Source: CAWJMN01 sp963844055
GTDB lineage: Bacteria; Planctomycetota; Planctomycetia; Pirellulales; Pirellulaceae
Length of the DNA stretch: 64,000 nucleotides
Reading direction: 5' to 3'
NCBI GenBank assembly: GCA_963844055.1
Contig: CAWJMN010000002.1
Coordinates: 1,736,001 to 1,800,000, forward strand
Every line of letters begins with the position of its first letter. Within the stretch, counting starts at the first letter, position 1. Positions 18,217 through 27,078 of this stretch are shown here, piece after piece. The position numbers were made by a program, and so were the translations under genes. Under the pieces are notes generated by a model. That model was not told the DNA's origin. It saw only the letters and a list, made by a program, of their open reading frames with translations, and did no database searches.

Positions 18217-18234
18217 GTCAGGATAAATCCTGAC
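18217..18234. repeat. Short palindromic repeat, family A
   Basis: GTCAGGAT-AA-ATCCTGAC with a GACGCGGAGAGCATC flank similar to the other copies; it is followed by CTACAAGAGG. Confidence 0.85.
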
Positions 18235-18286
18235 CTACAAGAGGAAGTGTCGAAGGGAATGGAGGGGCTTGGAACGATCCAAATTC

Positions 18287-18952
18287 TTAAACCGTTCCCT
18301 CAATCTTTGCCAAATACGCAAGCATGGCGCCTGCCACTTCATCCGGGTTAGAAATCGTTAACCCATGTCGGCCACCTGGGATGACAACATCTGGCTTCAC
18401 ATAGCGAATCGGAAATGTCTTATCGGCATCGCCATGAATCTGAAGCGTTGGAACCGAGCGGTTGGGCTTGGGGTTCCAGCCTATCACCGCAGAACTTGCC
18501 CAGCGCTGCCATGCGCCCGAAGATCCCGCCAGCGCAGCCGTGCGCGCGATACCCGGCGAACGTAGATTGCTGGGCACCAGCGCCGCAAGACTTCCCACCA
18601 TCGTTAACAAGCGTCGACAGTTGTCGCTTCCCAGCGATCGCCACATGCGAAGCTTGGGGGGCAACTGCTCAGGCCCGCGAATACTTGCAATCGAAAAGCA
18701 CGCGCGGGCCTGAACCAGCGGAGCGACTTCTTGCGCCAACATGCCCCCCAGTGAGATCCCCGCTACGAGGCAACCCTGGGGTAACTGCTCTGCCAGTCGA
18801 CCCGCGTACTGCGAAAGCGACTCACGCGGGTCGGGCTCAGGGTAGCTCACCAACTTCGTCGGCATCGGAAGGAGCGGAATCAGCCGTTCAAAGATCGGAT
18901 ACTCTTTCGCTATGCCTGGAAAGAGAAAGAGGGGATTGCTGGTAGTGCTCAT
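18287..18952 (-). CDS. Alpha/beta hydrolase
   Basis: This 221-residue cytoplasmic alpha/beta hydrolase has the nucleophile elbow GISLGG with S67, an acid in HGDADKTFP, and the catalytic histidine in GGRHGLT. It also shows FLFPGI near the N terminus, the usual oxyanion strand. All three catalytic positions are present. The length is short for the fold, with a small cap region. The substrate is unknown and the neighbours give no clue. Confidence 0.85.
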   Translation of the reverse strand: MSTTSNPLFLFPGIAKEYPIFERLIPLLPMPTKLVSYPEPDPRESLSQYAGRLAEQLPQGCLVAGISLGGMLAQEVAPLVQARACFSIASIRGPEQLPPKLRMWRSLGSDNCRRLLTMVGSLAALVPSNLRSPGIARTAALAGSSGAWQRWASSAVIGWNPKPNRSVPTLQIHGDADKTFPIRYVKPDVVIPGGRHGLTISNPDEVAGAMLAYLAKIEGTV

Positions 18953-19019
18953 CGTGCAACTGCAAGAACCATTTTCCTACCCATCCCCAAAAGTGTCTCG
19001 ACCGGCTCTGGGCTGGCTT

Positions 19020-19406
19020 CTATTCCCGCCCACTCACCATGGCCGCTTGCTGCGCTTTCCAGGCCGCCAAGCTCTTGCGGTGGTTGCGCATCATCACAAC
19101 CCAAGCGACGGCCGAAAGGACCCCCATTCCCACAAACAGCGGTGTCAGGGTGATCTCGGTCTTGTCGGCGGTGGACATTTCCACGTCCGGCTCATAGTTA
19201 TTGAGATTTTGGGCCGCTCGCATCCGCCCTTGCCCCGATCTTTCGATCCGGGCTTGCATCGGGCCATATTTAGGCAGCATCAAGAACAAAGCGATCAGCG
19301 CGCACATCGCAAACAGATATCCCCAAAACCAGGGCGAATCCATTAGGCTCGGCGGAGTGCTGGCTGGCTCGGCCGTTGTCAGGTCTTCGGGAAGTTCTTG
19401 CTCCAT
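19020..19406 (-). CDS. Two-TM hypothetical protein, possibly leaderless
   Basis: This 128-residue protein has two transmembrane segments (about residues 27-45 and 90-108) joined by a charged loop. No family is recognised. A perfect TATAAT (19419-19414, minus strand) ends 7 bases before the ATG at 19406. If that is the -10 box, the transcript would begin at or next to this ATG and would have no leader. An earlier ATG at 19415 overlaps the TATAAT and would lie upstream of the transcript start. Confidence 0.65.
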   Translation of the reverse strand: MEQELPEDLTTAEPASTPPSLMDSPWFWGYLFAMCALIALFLMLPKYGPMQARIERSGQGRMRAAQNLNNYEPDVEMSTADKTEITLTPLFVGMGVLSAVAWVVMMRNHRKSLAAWKAQQAAMVSGRE

Positions 19407-19671
19407 AAACGCCATTATACGCTGGTCTTATAGTAGGGGGAGTGCTGCCACGACCCGCCCCGCGACGAAGTGCTGAGCGGAGGGAGATTTTAGGCTCCTA
19501 AACCCATTCATCCGCCCAGAACCTACTCCCCCAGGCAATAGTGGGCTAGTCTCCCAGCGACCAGAACGAAATAATGTGGACGGCTAGGTTCCGCTGGCCG
19601 ATGGTAACGTCTGCCGATGGGTAGTTCGGTTTGTTTTTTGCTTGGTTTTCCTTTCAAGGACCTGCGGTAAT

Positions 19672-20298
19672 ATGAGTCAGTTCTCTTCTGGGCCGGTATA
19701 CAACGCGTCCTCGTACCAGAGCTATCAACGTCAGCGTCAATTGACGCTCGGGGATTTGCTGCTGGAAAACCGGATCGTGTTCTTGCAAGGCGAAATCCAC
19801 GTTGGCAATGCCAACGAGCTCGTGATGAAGCTCCTCTATCTACAGAGCGAGAATCGTCGCAAAGACATTCACTTCTATCTCAACTCCCCCGGCGGTGACG
19901 TCTCGGCCACTTTGGCCGTTTACGACACCATGCAAATGCTGAGCTGCCCCGTGGCGACCTACTGCGTCGGCCAAGCAGCCAGCGGCGCTGCCGTGCTGCT
20001 CGCCGGTGGCACCAAGGGAAAGCGTTTCGCGCTGCCAAATTCGCGGATCATGATCCACCAACCTTACGGTGGCATCAGCGGTCAGATCAGCGACATCGAA
20101 ATCCAAGCGGCCGAGATCCTGCGCTATCGTGACGTGCTCAACCAAGTATTGGCGAAGCATACCGGCAAGACGGTTGCAGAGCTCGCCAAGGACACCGATC
20201 GCGACTTCTTCCTCAGCGCTGAAGAAGCCAAGGCCTACGGCGTGGTGGATGACATCCTCCAAAAGGTTCCAGGCAGCACCGACGAAGAAAACGAATAA
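19672..20298 (+). CDS. clpP1: ATP-dependent Clp protease proteolytic subunit, first copy
   Basis: This 208-residue ClpP serine protease subunit forms the barrel that degrades proteins fed by ClpX/ClpA ATPases. The catalytic triad is S104 (GQAASGAAVLLA), H129 (RIMIHQP) and D178 (DTDRDFFL). The usual AASMGA around the serine is AASGAA here. The N-terminal 20 residues (glutamine- and serine-rich) differ from the second copy. The ATG at 19672 is preferred over an upstream TTG because it removes an unrelated 10-residue extension. The second clpP follows after 123 bases in the same direction, so mixed ClpP1P2 rings are possible. Confidence 0.95.
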   Translation: MSQFSSGPVYNASSYQSYQRQRQLTLGDLLLENRIVFLQGEIHVGNANELVMKLLYLQSENRRKDIHFYLNSPGGDVSATLAVYDTMQMLSCPVATYCVGQAASGAAVLLAGGTKGKRFALPNSRIMIHQPYGGISGQISDIEIQAAEILRYRDVLNQVLAKHTGKTVAELAKDTDRDFFLSAEEAKAYGVVDDILQKVPGSTDEENE

Positions 20299-20421
20299 AC
20301 CGCTGGACGAAACAAGTCTTTCCCAAGTCACCCTACATAATGCACGCTACAAGCAGCGGTCTCCTTCGAACCTAAAACACGCTCGAAGCCTGATCCTTGC
20401 AAGGGCCGGAGAAATATAGTC

Positions 20422-21036
20422 ATGCCAGTGATTCCGTACGTTGTCGAAAAGAGTGGCCGCGAAGAGCGGGTCTACGATATCTATAGCCGTCTGCTCAAGG
20501 ACCGGATCATCTTCCTGGGAACCCAGGTCAACGATGAGATGGCCAACGCCATTGTGGCCCAGATGTTGTTCTTGCAATCGGATGATCCCAAGGCCGACAT
20601 CCACCTGTACATCAATTCGCCCGGCGGCAGCATCACTGCCGGCATGGCCATTTATGACACCATGCAGTTCGTCACTTGCGACGTGGCGACCTACTGCATC
20701 GGCCAAGCCGCTTCGATGGGCGCTGTCCTGCTAACCGCTGGTGCGCCAGGCAAGCGTTTCGCTTTGCCCAATGCTCGCATCATGATCCACCAACCTTTGG
20801 CAGGTATGCAAGGGACGGCCGAAGAGATCATGATCCATGCCAAGGAATTGCGTCGCATCAAGCAACGCATGAACGAGATCATGATCAAGCACACCGGTCA
20901 CCCGATCGCCAAGATCGAGCAAGACACCGATCGTGATTGCTTCATGTCCGCTGCCGAAGCTGCTGAGTACCGCTTGGTGGACAAGGTGATCGAGCAGATG
21001 CAGGTCACGGCCGCTTCGCCACTTTTGAAGGAATAA
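20422..21036 (+). CDS. clpP2: ATP-dependent Clp protease proteolytic subunit, second copy
   Basis: This 204-residue ClpP is closer to the canonical bacterial sequence than the first copy. It has S98 in GQAASMGAVLL, H123 in RIMIHQP and D172 in DTDRDCFM, with a typical N terminus (VEKSGREERVYDIYSRLLKDRIIFLG) that forms the axial pore loops. It is followed 38 bases later by a strong terminator that closes the clpP1-clpP2 unit. Confidence 0.97.
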   Translation: MPVIPYVVEKSGREERVYDIYSRLLKDRIIFLGTQVNDEMANAIVAQMLFLQSDDPKADIHLYINSPGGSITAGMAIYDTMQFVTCDVATYCIGQAASMGAVLLTAGAPGKRFALPNARIMIHQPLAGMQGTAEEIMIHAKELRRIKQRMNEIMIKHTGHPIAKIEQDTDRDCFMSAAEAAEYRLVDKVIEQMQVTAASPLLKE

Positions 21037-21073
21037 CAAGCCTCGCTTTTTCTTCCGTAAAGATGTCAATCTA

Positions 21074-21105
21074 AGGCCTCGTCCCTCACCGGACGGGGCC
21101 TTTTT
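21074..21105 (+). terminator. Rho-independent terminator of clpP1-clpP2
   Basis: An 11-base-pair GC-rich stem (AGGCCTCGTCC pairing with GGACGGGGCCT, one G-T wobble) with loop CTCACC is followed by TTTTT at 21101-21105. Confidence 0.92.
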
Positions 21106-21183
21106 CGTGGAGGCATTCCCAACGCCCAGTCAGACCTCATTCCGCCCCATTTGGCCCAGTTTTCACGAGGAATGCTCCTTCTG

Positions 21184-21210
21184 TTGGGCCAGGGCAACTT
21201 GGCCTATAAT
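21184..21210 (+). promoter_or_regulatory. Probable promoter of pheS-pheT
   Basis: A perfect -10 TATAAT lies at 21205-21210, about 70 bases before pheS. The best -35 match is TTGGGC (21184-21189) with a short 15-base spacer, so the -35 is less certain. No leader peptide rich in Phe codons or clear T-box-like structure is visible. Confidence 0.5.
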
Positions 21211-21281
21211 GGAGCGTTTCTGCGGCCAGCATGTCGATCTATGCCCGGCCTCTGTTTGGCTCTTGAAGATGATGACCCACT

Positions 21282-22337
21282 ATGCTGCTGAGTGAATTTA
21301 CGGAACAGCTCGACCAACTGCTGGCAGCTGCCCAAAAGGCGTTTGCGGCTTGCGAAGATGCCCAGGCGTTGGAAAATGCCCGGATCGAATTCTTAGGCGC
21401 CAAAAGTGGCCAGCTCAAGAATGCGCAAAAAGGGCTCTCCCAAGTGGCCCCCCAAGACAAGCCCGGCGCTGGCAAGCACTTCAACGAAGTGAAAACCGGC
21501 ATCGATGCCGCGCTCGCTGCCGCACAAGAACGCCTGGCTGCTTCACCCGCCAAAGCGAAGAGTGGCCCGCGCTTTGATCCGACTTTGCCCGGCACCCCCT
21601 TCCGCCTTGGCAAGCTCCACCCGATCACGCAGACCATCGAAGAACTCAAAGACATCATGGGGCGTCTTGGCTTCTCGGCCGCGGACGGTCCAGAGATCGA
21701 AGATGACTGGCACAACTTCGAAGCGCTCAACATTCCGCTGGAACATCCCGCGCGAACGGTCGCGGACAATTTCTATCTGGCGGTTGCCGACAAGGTCAGC
21801 GGCAAGCCGGGCGAAAATGCTCCCGTCGCTGCCGCCACCGCGCCGCTGCTCCTTCGCAGCCAAACCAGCACCGTACAAATTCGCGTGATGGAGGCGACCC
21901 AGCCACCAATCCGGATCATCTCGCTGGGCCGGGTGTATCGTCCCGATGAAGCGGACGAGACGCACTATCCGATGTTCCATCAGATGGAAGGTTTGATGGT
22001 GGATCGTCATGTGACGATGGCCGATCTGAAAAGTGTTCTGCGAATGTTCGCCACTAGCTATCTAGGTACGGACGTGCAAATTCGCTTCCGCCCTTCGTTC
22101 TTTCCGTTCACCGAGCCAAGCGTCGAAGTCGATTTGCGCTGGGGCGATCGCTGGATGGAATTTGGCGGCGCAGGAATGGTTGATCCGAACGTGCTGAAGG
22201 CGGTTGGCTACGATCCGAACGAAGTCAGCGGCTTTGCGTTTGGCCTCGGTGTCGAACGGCTGTGCATGCGTCGGCACAATTTGCCTGACATCCGCGCTCT
22301 GTTCACCAATGACGTCCGGTTTTTGCAGCAATTCTAA
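21282..22337 (+). CDS. pheS: Phenylalanine-tRNA ligase alpha subunit
   Basis: This 351-residue class II aminoacyl-tRNA synthetase subunit charges tRNA-Phe with phenylalanine as an (alpha-beta)2 enzyme with PheT. An N-terminal coiled-coil arm covers about residues 1-100. The catalytic core carries the family motifs TxHPITQTIEELKDIMGRLGF, FHQMEGLMVD, FRPSFFPFTEPSVEVD (motif 2 region) and SGFAFGLGVERLCM (motif 3). The length is normal. pheT begins 65 bases downstream, so the two are co-transcribed. Confidence 0.97.
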   Translation: MLLSEFTEQLDQLLAAAQKAFAACEDAQALENARIEFLGAKSGQLKNAQKGLSQVAPQDKPGAGKHFNEVKTGIDAALAAAQERLAASPAKAKSGPRFDPTLPGTPFRLGKLHPITQTIEELKDIMGRLGFSAADGPEIEDDWHNFEALNIPLEHPARTVADNFYLAVADKVSGKPGENAPVAAATAPLLLRSQTSTVQIRVMEATQPPIRIISLGRVYRPDEADETHYPMFHQMEGLMVDRHVTMADLKSVLRMFATSYLGTDVQIRFRPSFFPFTEPSVEVDLRWGDRWMEFGGAGMVDPNVLKAVGYDPNEVSGFAFGLGVERLCMRRHNLPDIRALFTNDVRFLQQF

Positions 22338-22402
22338 ATCCGATTTGGCACGCGATAGTTTCTCGGGCGCACTCCCGAACGTTGGTACAGGATTAATCGA
22401 TC

Positions 22403-24428
22403 ATGCTCGTCTCTTGGAATTGGCTTAAGCAATACGTTTCGCTCGACGGCACCACTCCCGATGAAATCGCTCATCGCTTGATGATGGCCGGGCTCAATCA
22501 TGAGTCCACCACACCTGTCGATGGAACCGATGATTTTTGCATCGACGTCGAAATCACCAGCAATCGTCCCGACTGCCTCGGTCACATCGGCGTTGCCCGC
22601 GAAGCCTCCGTTTTGCTGGAGCGCGCGCTGACGGTTCCCACGCCCAAGCCCGCCGAAGGATCGACCAAGACCAGCGACCTCATCAAAGTGCGCGTCGAAG
22701 CGGCCGACCTTTGCCCACGTTACACCGCCCGCGTCATTCAAGGTGTAAAAATTGGCCCCAGCCCCAAATGGCTGGTTGATCGCTTGGCCGCGATTGGTCA
22801 ACCTTCGATTAACAATGTGGTGGACGTTACCAACTTCGTCCTGATGGAGTGCGGCCAACCCCTGCACGCCTTCGATCTTGCTCGCCTCGCCGGAAAGGAG
22901 ATCATCGTCCGTCGTGCGAAGGATAAAGAGAACTTCACCGCCATCGATCACAAGAATTACGTCCTCAATGATTCGCTATGCGTGATCGCCGATGCTCAGC
23001 GGCCTGTCGCCCTCGCCGGCGTGATGGGGGGCGAGAATTCGGAAGTGACCGAAGCAACGACCGACATCGTCATCGAGTCCGCACAGTTCGCGCCCCTTTC
23101 CATTCGCTCCGCTTCGCGCTTCTCTGCGTCTGGCCAGCGATTCTTCCTACCGCTTTGAACGTGGCACCGATCCGGCCGGCGTGGTTTGGGCCGCCAACCG
23201 CGCTTGCGAATTGATTTTGGAACTGGCCGGTGGCAAGTTGGCCGCGGGGATCATTGATGAAGGCCCACGCCCTGCCGCTCCGCAGCCAATCACCCTGCGA
23301 CTTTCCCGCTTGCCGGAGGTGATGGGCTTTGACGTTCCTGTCGAAGAGGCCCGCCGCATCTTGAAAGCACTCGGCTGCGAAGAAAAGTCCGCATCCAAAA
23401 CAGACGTCGTCTCAGTTCCCCCAACCTGGCGCCGCGATCTCTACCGAGAGATCGACCTCGTCGAAGAAGTGGCCCGCATCCACGGCTACGACAAAATCCC
23501 CGAAGATGCCCGAGTCCCGATGGCCTCTTCGCACCGCTCGGCCAGCGAGCGAATCCTTGCTAAGGTCCGCGACGTGATGACCGGCATCGGCTTTGACGAA
23601 GCCTATACCCGCAGCGTCGTCAGCCAAGCCTGGAGCGAGCAATTCTCTCCTTGGAGCGACAAGCCCGCACTTGTCGCCACCACGCCGATGCTCAAGGGTG
23701 AAGATCGCGTCCGCAAGAGCATTGTGCCAAGCCTCCTCGGTGCCCGGCGCTACAATGAATCGGTCGGCAACGAACGGATCGAGCTGTTTGAAACGGCCCG
23801 CGTCTATCTGCCGCAAGCTTCCGGACTTCCCGTCGAACGCTTCATGCTCTGCGCCACCACCGGCCAAGGTTTCTTGCATGCCAAGGGCGTTGCGGAAACG
23901 CTGATTGCCCGGATCTGCCCTAAGGCAACTCTAACGGTCGCTGATTTCTCTCACGCGGCCATGGCCCCCGACACCGCCGTCGAGCTCACCCTCAGCGGCA
24001 AGCTGCTCGGCTACATCGGAACCCTTAGCGACGCTGGCAAAAAGGCCGCTGGCCTCCGCAAAGAAGCCACCGTTTTGGAAATCGACCTCGCGGTCCTGGG
24101 CGAAGGGGCCGTGCTGATTCCGAAGTACGAACCGATCAGCAATTTCCCCACGATGTCTCGCGACCTCAACCTGATTGTGGATGAAGCGATCCGCTGGGCC
24201 GACTTGGCCGCGACGGTGCAAGAGTCCGGCGGAGCCCTCGTCGAAAAAGCACAGTACAAAGACACCTATCGCGACGCCACCAAAGACGGCCCCGGCAAAA
24301 AGCGTCTCCTCTTCTCCCTGACGATCCGCTCCACCGAGCGCACCCTCACCGGCGAAGAAGCCGACGCCATCCGCGACCGCGTCGTCGCCGCCTGCGACAC
24401 CAAGCACGGCGCTAAACTGCTTTCGTAG
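22403..24428 (+). CDS. pheT: Phenylalanine-tRNA ligase beta subunit, frameshifted
   Basis: PheT binds tRNA and edits mischarged Tyr. The first 242 codons read normally (ISWNWLKQYV-like start, TSNRPDCLGHIGVARE, B3/4 region, VMGGENSEVTE). At about 23129 the frame is lost and the family sequence (LASDSSYRFERGTDPAGVVWAANRACE) continues in another frame to the normal end with its FDX-ACB domain (FPTMSRDLNLIV near the C terminus). Dropping one base, most simply T23129, gives 674 residues. That is much shorter than the roughly 795-residue E. coli protein because the EMAP/OB tRNA-binding insertion after residue 40 is missing. PheT is essential, so either the break is a sequence error or the cell has another copy. 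Confidence 0.93.
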
Positions 24429-24540
24429 TTTTTGGTGGATGGATTTTTCCTGACAGCAATGGGTGGCACGTCCCTGAAGGCGTAAGCCGAAGGGCGTGGT
24501 CCTCTCGCCAAGATCACGCCTCCTCCCGTAGGTCAGCGCC

Positions 24541-24552
24541 GTCAGGCCTGAC
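24541..24552. repeat. Short palindrome GTCAGGCCTGAC, family A variant
   Basis: The palindrome is preceded by CCCGTAGGTCAGCGCC and followed by AAAAGCGGACTCACCACTT. The same right flank follows the copy at 24999-25010, so the repeated unit is at least 30 bases. Confidence 0.75.
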
Positions 24553-24590
24553 AAAAGCGGACTCACCACTTCTCTTATAGCGAGTACTTC

Positions 24591-24926
24591 ATGCGAATTG
24601 TCAATCACATTCCGCTGGATCGCTTGTGGGATCAAAAAGGCGATCTTGAAGCCACCCGTAAACGATGGCTTTCTATGACCTCCCTTCGCGAGCTGCTGCA
24701 AAATGGTCGCGTAACATTTTATATCGCTGATTGTGGCCATCCACTTCAGCGAGTTGATGAATCCGATTGCTTCGAATTTTGGAAAACCGAGGTAAATCCC
24801 CATTTGGTGAATGATCCTAACGCAAAGTTCTCGCTAGAAGATTATCCCGGCGAGTATGCCTATCTTGCCTCTGAGTGGTCCGGTGAGTCCGAGACACCAA
24901 TCGTGCTATTGGAGAAACATCACTAA
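24591..24926 (+). CDS. Hypothetical protein
   Basis: This 111-residue acidic soluble protein contains CGHPLQRV and a tryptophan-rich C-terminal half (FWKTEVNPH, YPGEYAYLASEW). It has no signal peptide and I recognise no family. Its size and composition resemble small immunity-type proteins. It is flanked on both sides by the same palindrome variant (24541 and 24999) with the shared ACTCACCACTTC flank. Confidence 0.6.
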   Translation: MRIVNHIPLDRLWDQKGDLEATRKRWLSMTSLRELLQNGRVTFYIADCGHPLQRVDESDCFEFWKTEVNPHLVNDPNAKFSLEDYPGEYAYLASEWSGESETPIVLLEKHH

Positions 24927-24971
24927 CGGCGGCAAATTTGTTCGTGCCCCTTCGTCGCCGGGTCGTTCCCT

Positions 24972-25024
24972 TGGTGAGTCCGTTTGCAGGTGAACTCCGT
25001 CAGGCCTGACGAAAGTGGACTCAC
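24972..25024. repeat. Nested inverted repeat containing the family A variant palindrome
   Basis: GGTGAGTCC at about 24972 and GGACTCACC at about 25016 pair as outer arms. Between them sits the 12-base palindrome GTCAGGCCTGAC (24999-25010). Confidence 0.6.
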
Positions 25025-25061
25025 CACTTCACTGCCTCTTCCTTCCGATGCGTTAAGACTT

Positions 25062-25136
25062 AACCACGAAAGGCACGAAAAACACGAACGGAAATGCGGC
25101 AGGTTTTTGTACACGGAGGAACACGGAAGGACACGG
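25062..25136 (+). repeat. Dispersed repeat, family D
   Basis: This unit of about 75 bases begins AACCACGAAAGGCACGAAA, passes through AACGGAAATGCGGCAGG, and ends with TACACGGAGGAACACGGA. Two further copies lie on the opposite strand at 28909-28990 and 30071-30147. The unit is non-coding in all contexts. Confidence 0.85.
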
Positions 25137-25365
25137 CCAGCAGGAAGGAGCTGGGCCGAAGCGATAACAGGCAATTGCCAGCGGGTGTGATGCAATTGTC
25201 GTTTATCAGCAGCCTGCTTCTTTTGGGACCTGGTGAATGGATATTCACCTCTATCGCATGGCACGTTTTTATTTTGCATGGGCATTCTCGATGGTGTAGA
25301 CTCACCACGGAGTAGTCCTCTCTGAAAAATGCGACTGAGTGTTGCCTTCAATTAAAGGTCTCGTC

Positions 25366-25938
25366 ATGAGCTTTCGTATTGCAATCGTTCTTATGGCGAT
25401 GTGCGGCGTTCCATTTGCCTTGCAAGCGACCTCGGCACGAGGAGCAGACAAAGAAGAAAAAGAAGCGGCTTTCTCGTTTGCGGACGTTAAGTACTTTCAC
25501 CGCTTCACCGAAAAAGAGCTGCATGAATACACGCCGGAGGGGCAGGAAGATCTGGGTGCGTGGAAGGACATGGTAACCATCAACTATTATCCCACGGCCA
25601 AGGACGGCAATGCGCTCGCCAACATCGCCAATGGCGTTTTGGAGAACTACAAAAGGGCCAAGGCGTTGATTCTTAGAACCGACTCTGTTCCCAGGACCAA
25701 AGAGAAGGAAGCGGAGCATTTAGCAGTAGTCGTTTTTATACGGCCTGAATTTACCGAGGTTGCCTTTGCGCGAGTTCGCATGCATGAGGGCGTGGGAACG
25801 TCCGTCGTCTATTCGCATCGCATCTATGGCAAGCAGATCGCCAACGAAACGGGCGAGTGGCTCAAAAAGAATGGTGCCGCAACGGAGAAAGCCTTGATGA
25901 AATGGGACGCCATGCCCAAGGTGCCCATGCCGAGATAG
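25366..25938 (+). CDS. Secreted hypothetical protein
   Basis: This 190-residue protein has a signal peptide (hydrophobic core IAIVLMAMCGVPFAL, cleavage probably after ARGA). The mature part has a YFHRFTEKELHEYTPEGQEDLGAWKDMVTI region typical of small planctomycete periplasmic proteins, but I know no function. It stands alone between dispersed repeats. The ATG at 25366 gives a clean signal peptide. Confidence 0.7.
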   Translation: MSFRIAIVLMAMCGVPFALQATSARGADKEEKEAAFSFADVKYFHRFTEKELHEYTPEGQEDLGAWKDMVTINYYPTAKDGNALANIANGVLENYKRAKALILRTDSVPRTKEKEAEHLAVVVFIRPEFTEVAFARVRMHEGVGTSVVYSHRIYGKQIANETGEWLKKNGAATEKALMKWDAMPKVPMPR

Positions 25939-25954
25939 CCGACTGCCTGTTGCC

Positions 25955-26054
25955 TAGAGCCGGTTTCAAAACCATTGGCAAGCTAGGCAACCTCTGAAAA
26001 GCAGCGGGTTACAAGCTCGATAGACCGGGAAGACAGAGGTTTTGAAACCCGTCT
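25955..26054 (+). mobile_element. MITE-like element, copy 1
   Basis: This roughly 100-base unit has terminal inverted repeats: TAGAGCCGGTTTCAAAACC at the left and GGTTTTGAAACCCGTCT at the right. Its interior (GCTAGGCAACC, then CAGCGGGTTACAAGCT) matches copy 2 at 26921-27024 in the same orientation. There is no coding capacity. The TA at the left end is compatible with Tc1/mariner-IS630 type target sites. Confidence 0.65.
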
Positions 26055-26142
26055 GCAGTCTAAATGACAAAACGCGGACATATTCCCTGTCTATGCTTGA
26101 TGTGAAGCGCTTTCATGTTTTGTTTCTACCTAGGGTCTTCGC

Positions 26143-26829
26143 ATGATCACGACATATAAGCCGAATGTGGCAGTCAGTGCGACATATGCTTTATTGGTCG
26201 CGTTTGCTGCAAGTCAGTCGGGGTGTAACGGGACACCATCGCAAACAAAAGTAGAGCAGAGCAAAACGGCGATTGTAAGGCACGATATCACTTTTCGTGA
26301 AGGTAAAAGTTCTGAAGATATAGCGATCTATAGCATTGCGTGCAAACTTCCTGACGAAGTGCCGACAGCAATTGCCACGGTGAATGCATATCAGGATGGG
26401 AAGGTTCGCAAATTGCTTTCCGTCGAAATTACCAATGTCGATGGAAGAGACAATCTGGTAGATATTGCGAGCCACTATAAAGCAAACGAGGACGGAACCT
26501 TCTTCTTGCGGTTTGGGAGTGGAGGTGCGTGTACAGAAATACTATCCCAGGCTCTGCTGGTAGATAAAAAGACAAGACTCATCGCATCAAGCGATCATCT
26601 TCCATTTGTGATCAACCCAGGCGATAGCAACGTCATGTTGTTTCGACAAGTGTTCCGATATGTTGGTGACGATGGTACTGCTAGTTTGAGTCTAGATGGT
26701 TACGAGGATATAGCAGTTACCGGCGACAGTGTTGCGCCAGAAGAGATGACCAAATTAAGCGCCAAGTACCCAGAGATTATATTTATCATTTGCACAATCG
26801 ACACTACCTTGTCCGGCAATAAGATGTAA
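26143..26829 (+). CDS. Hypothetical lipoprotein
   Basis: This 228-residue protein has a type II signal ending in a lipobox-like ASQSGC (lipidated cysteine at about residue 29), so it is probably a membrane-anchored lipoprotein. The mature part is beta-rich and acidic with no recognised domain. Base composition is more AT-rich than the neighbouring housekeeping genes, which fits acquired DNA. The gene is bracketed by the two MITE-like elements in the same orientation. Confidence 0.65.
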   Translation: MITTYKPNVAVSATYALLVAFAASQSGCNGTPSQTKVEQSKTAIVRHDITFREGKSSEDIAIYSIACKLPDEVPTAIATVNAYQDGKVRKLLSVEITNVDGRDNLVDIASHYKANEDGTFFLRFGSGGACTEILSQALLVDKKTRLIASSDHLPFVINPGDSNVMLFRQVFRYVGDDGTASLSLDGYEDIAVTGDSVAPEEMTKLSAKYPEIIFIICTIDTTLSGNKM

Positions 26830-26920
26830 AGGCAGTTTTGCCCTGGCATCGGTATGGGGGTATAGGTGATCAACGCTTCTGTAAGGTGACATGATGTCTT
26901 TGAGAATGGTTGCATTTTGC

Positions 26921-27024
26921 TAAGAGCTGGTTTCAAAACCCCGTCGCAAACTAGACAATCACCACAAAACAGCGGTTTTCAAGCTGGACGGACAGGGAAG
27001 GTGGAGGTTTTGAAACGAGCTCTA
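26921..27024 (+). mobile_element. MITE-like element, copy 2
   Basis: The terminal inverted repeats are AGAGCTGGTTTCAAAACC (26923-26940) and GGTTTTGAAACGAGCTCT (27006-27023), which match at 17 of 18 positions as inverted repeats. TA precedes the left end (26921-26922) and TA closes the right end (27023-27024), as expected of a TA target duplication. The interior matches copy 1. Confidence 0.7.
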
Positions 27025-27078
27025 GCCTATCACTGCGCGACCAATTCGACTGGAATAGATTTTGGTAATGACTCGCCG

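Larger units (their letters stand above)
17869..18286. other. Intergenic region with family A and B repeats
   Basis: No gene is seen. The family B palindrome lies at 17940-17961 and the family A palindrome at 18217-18234. Confidence 0.65.
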
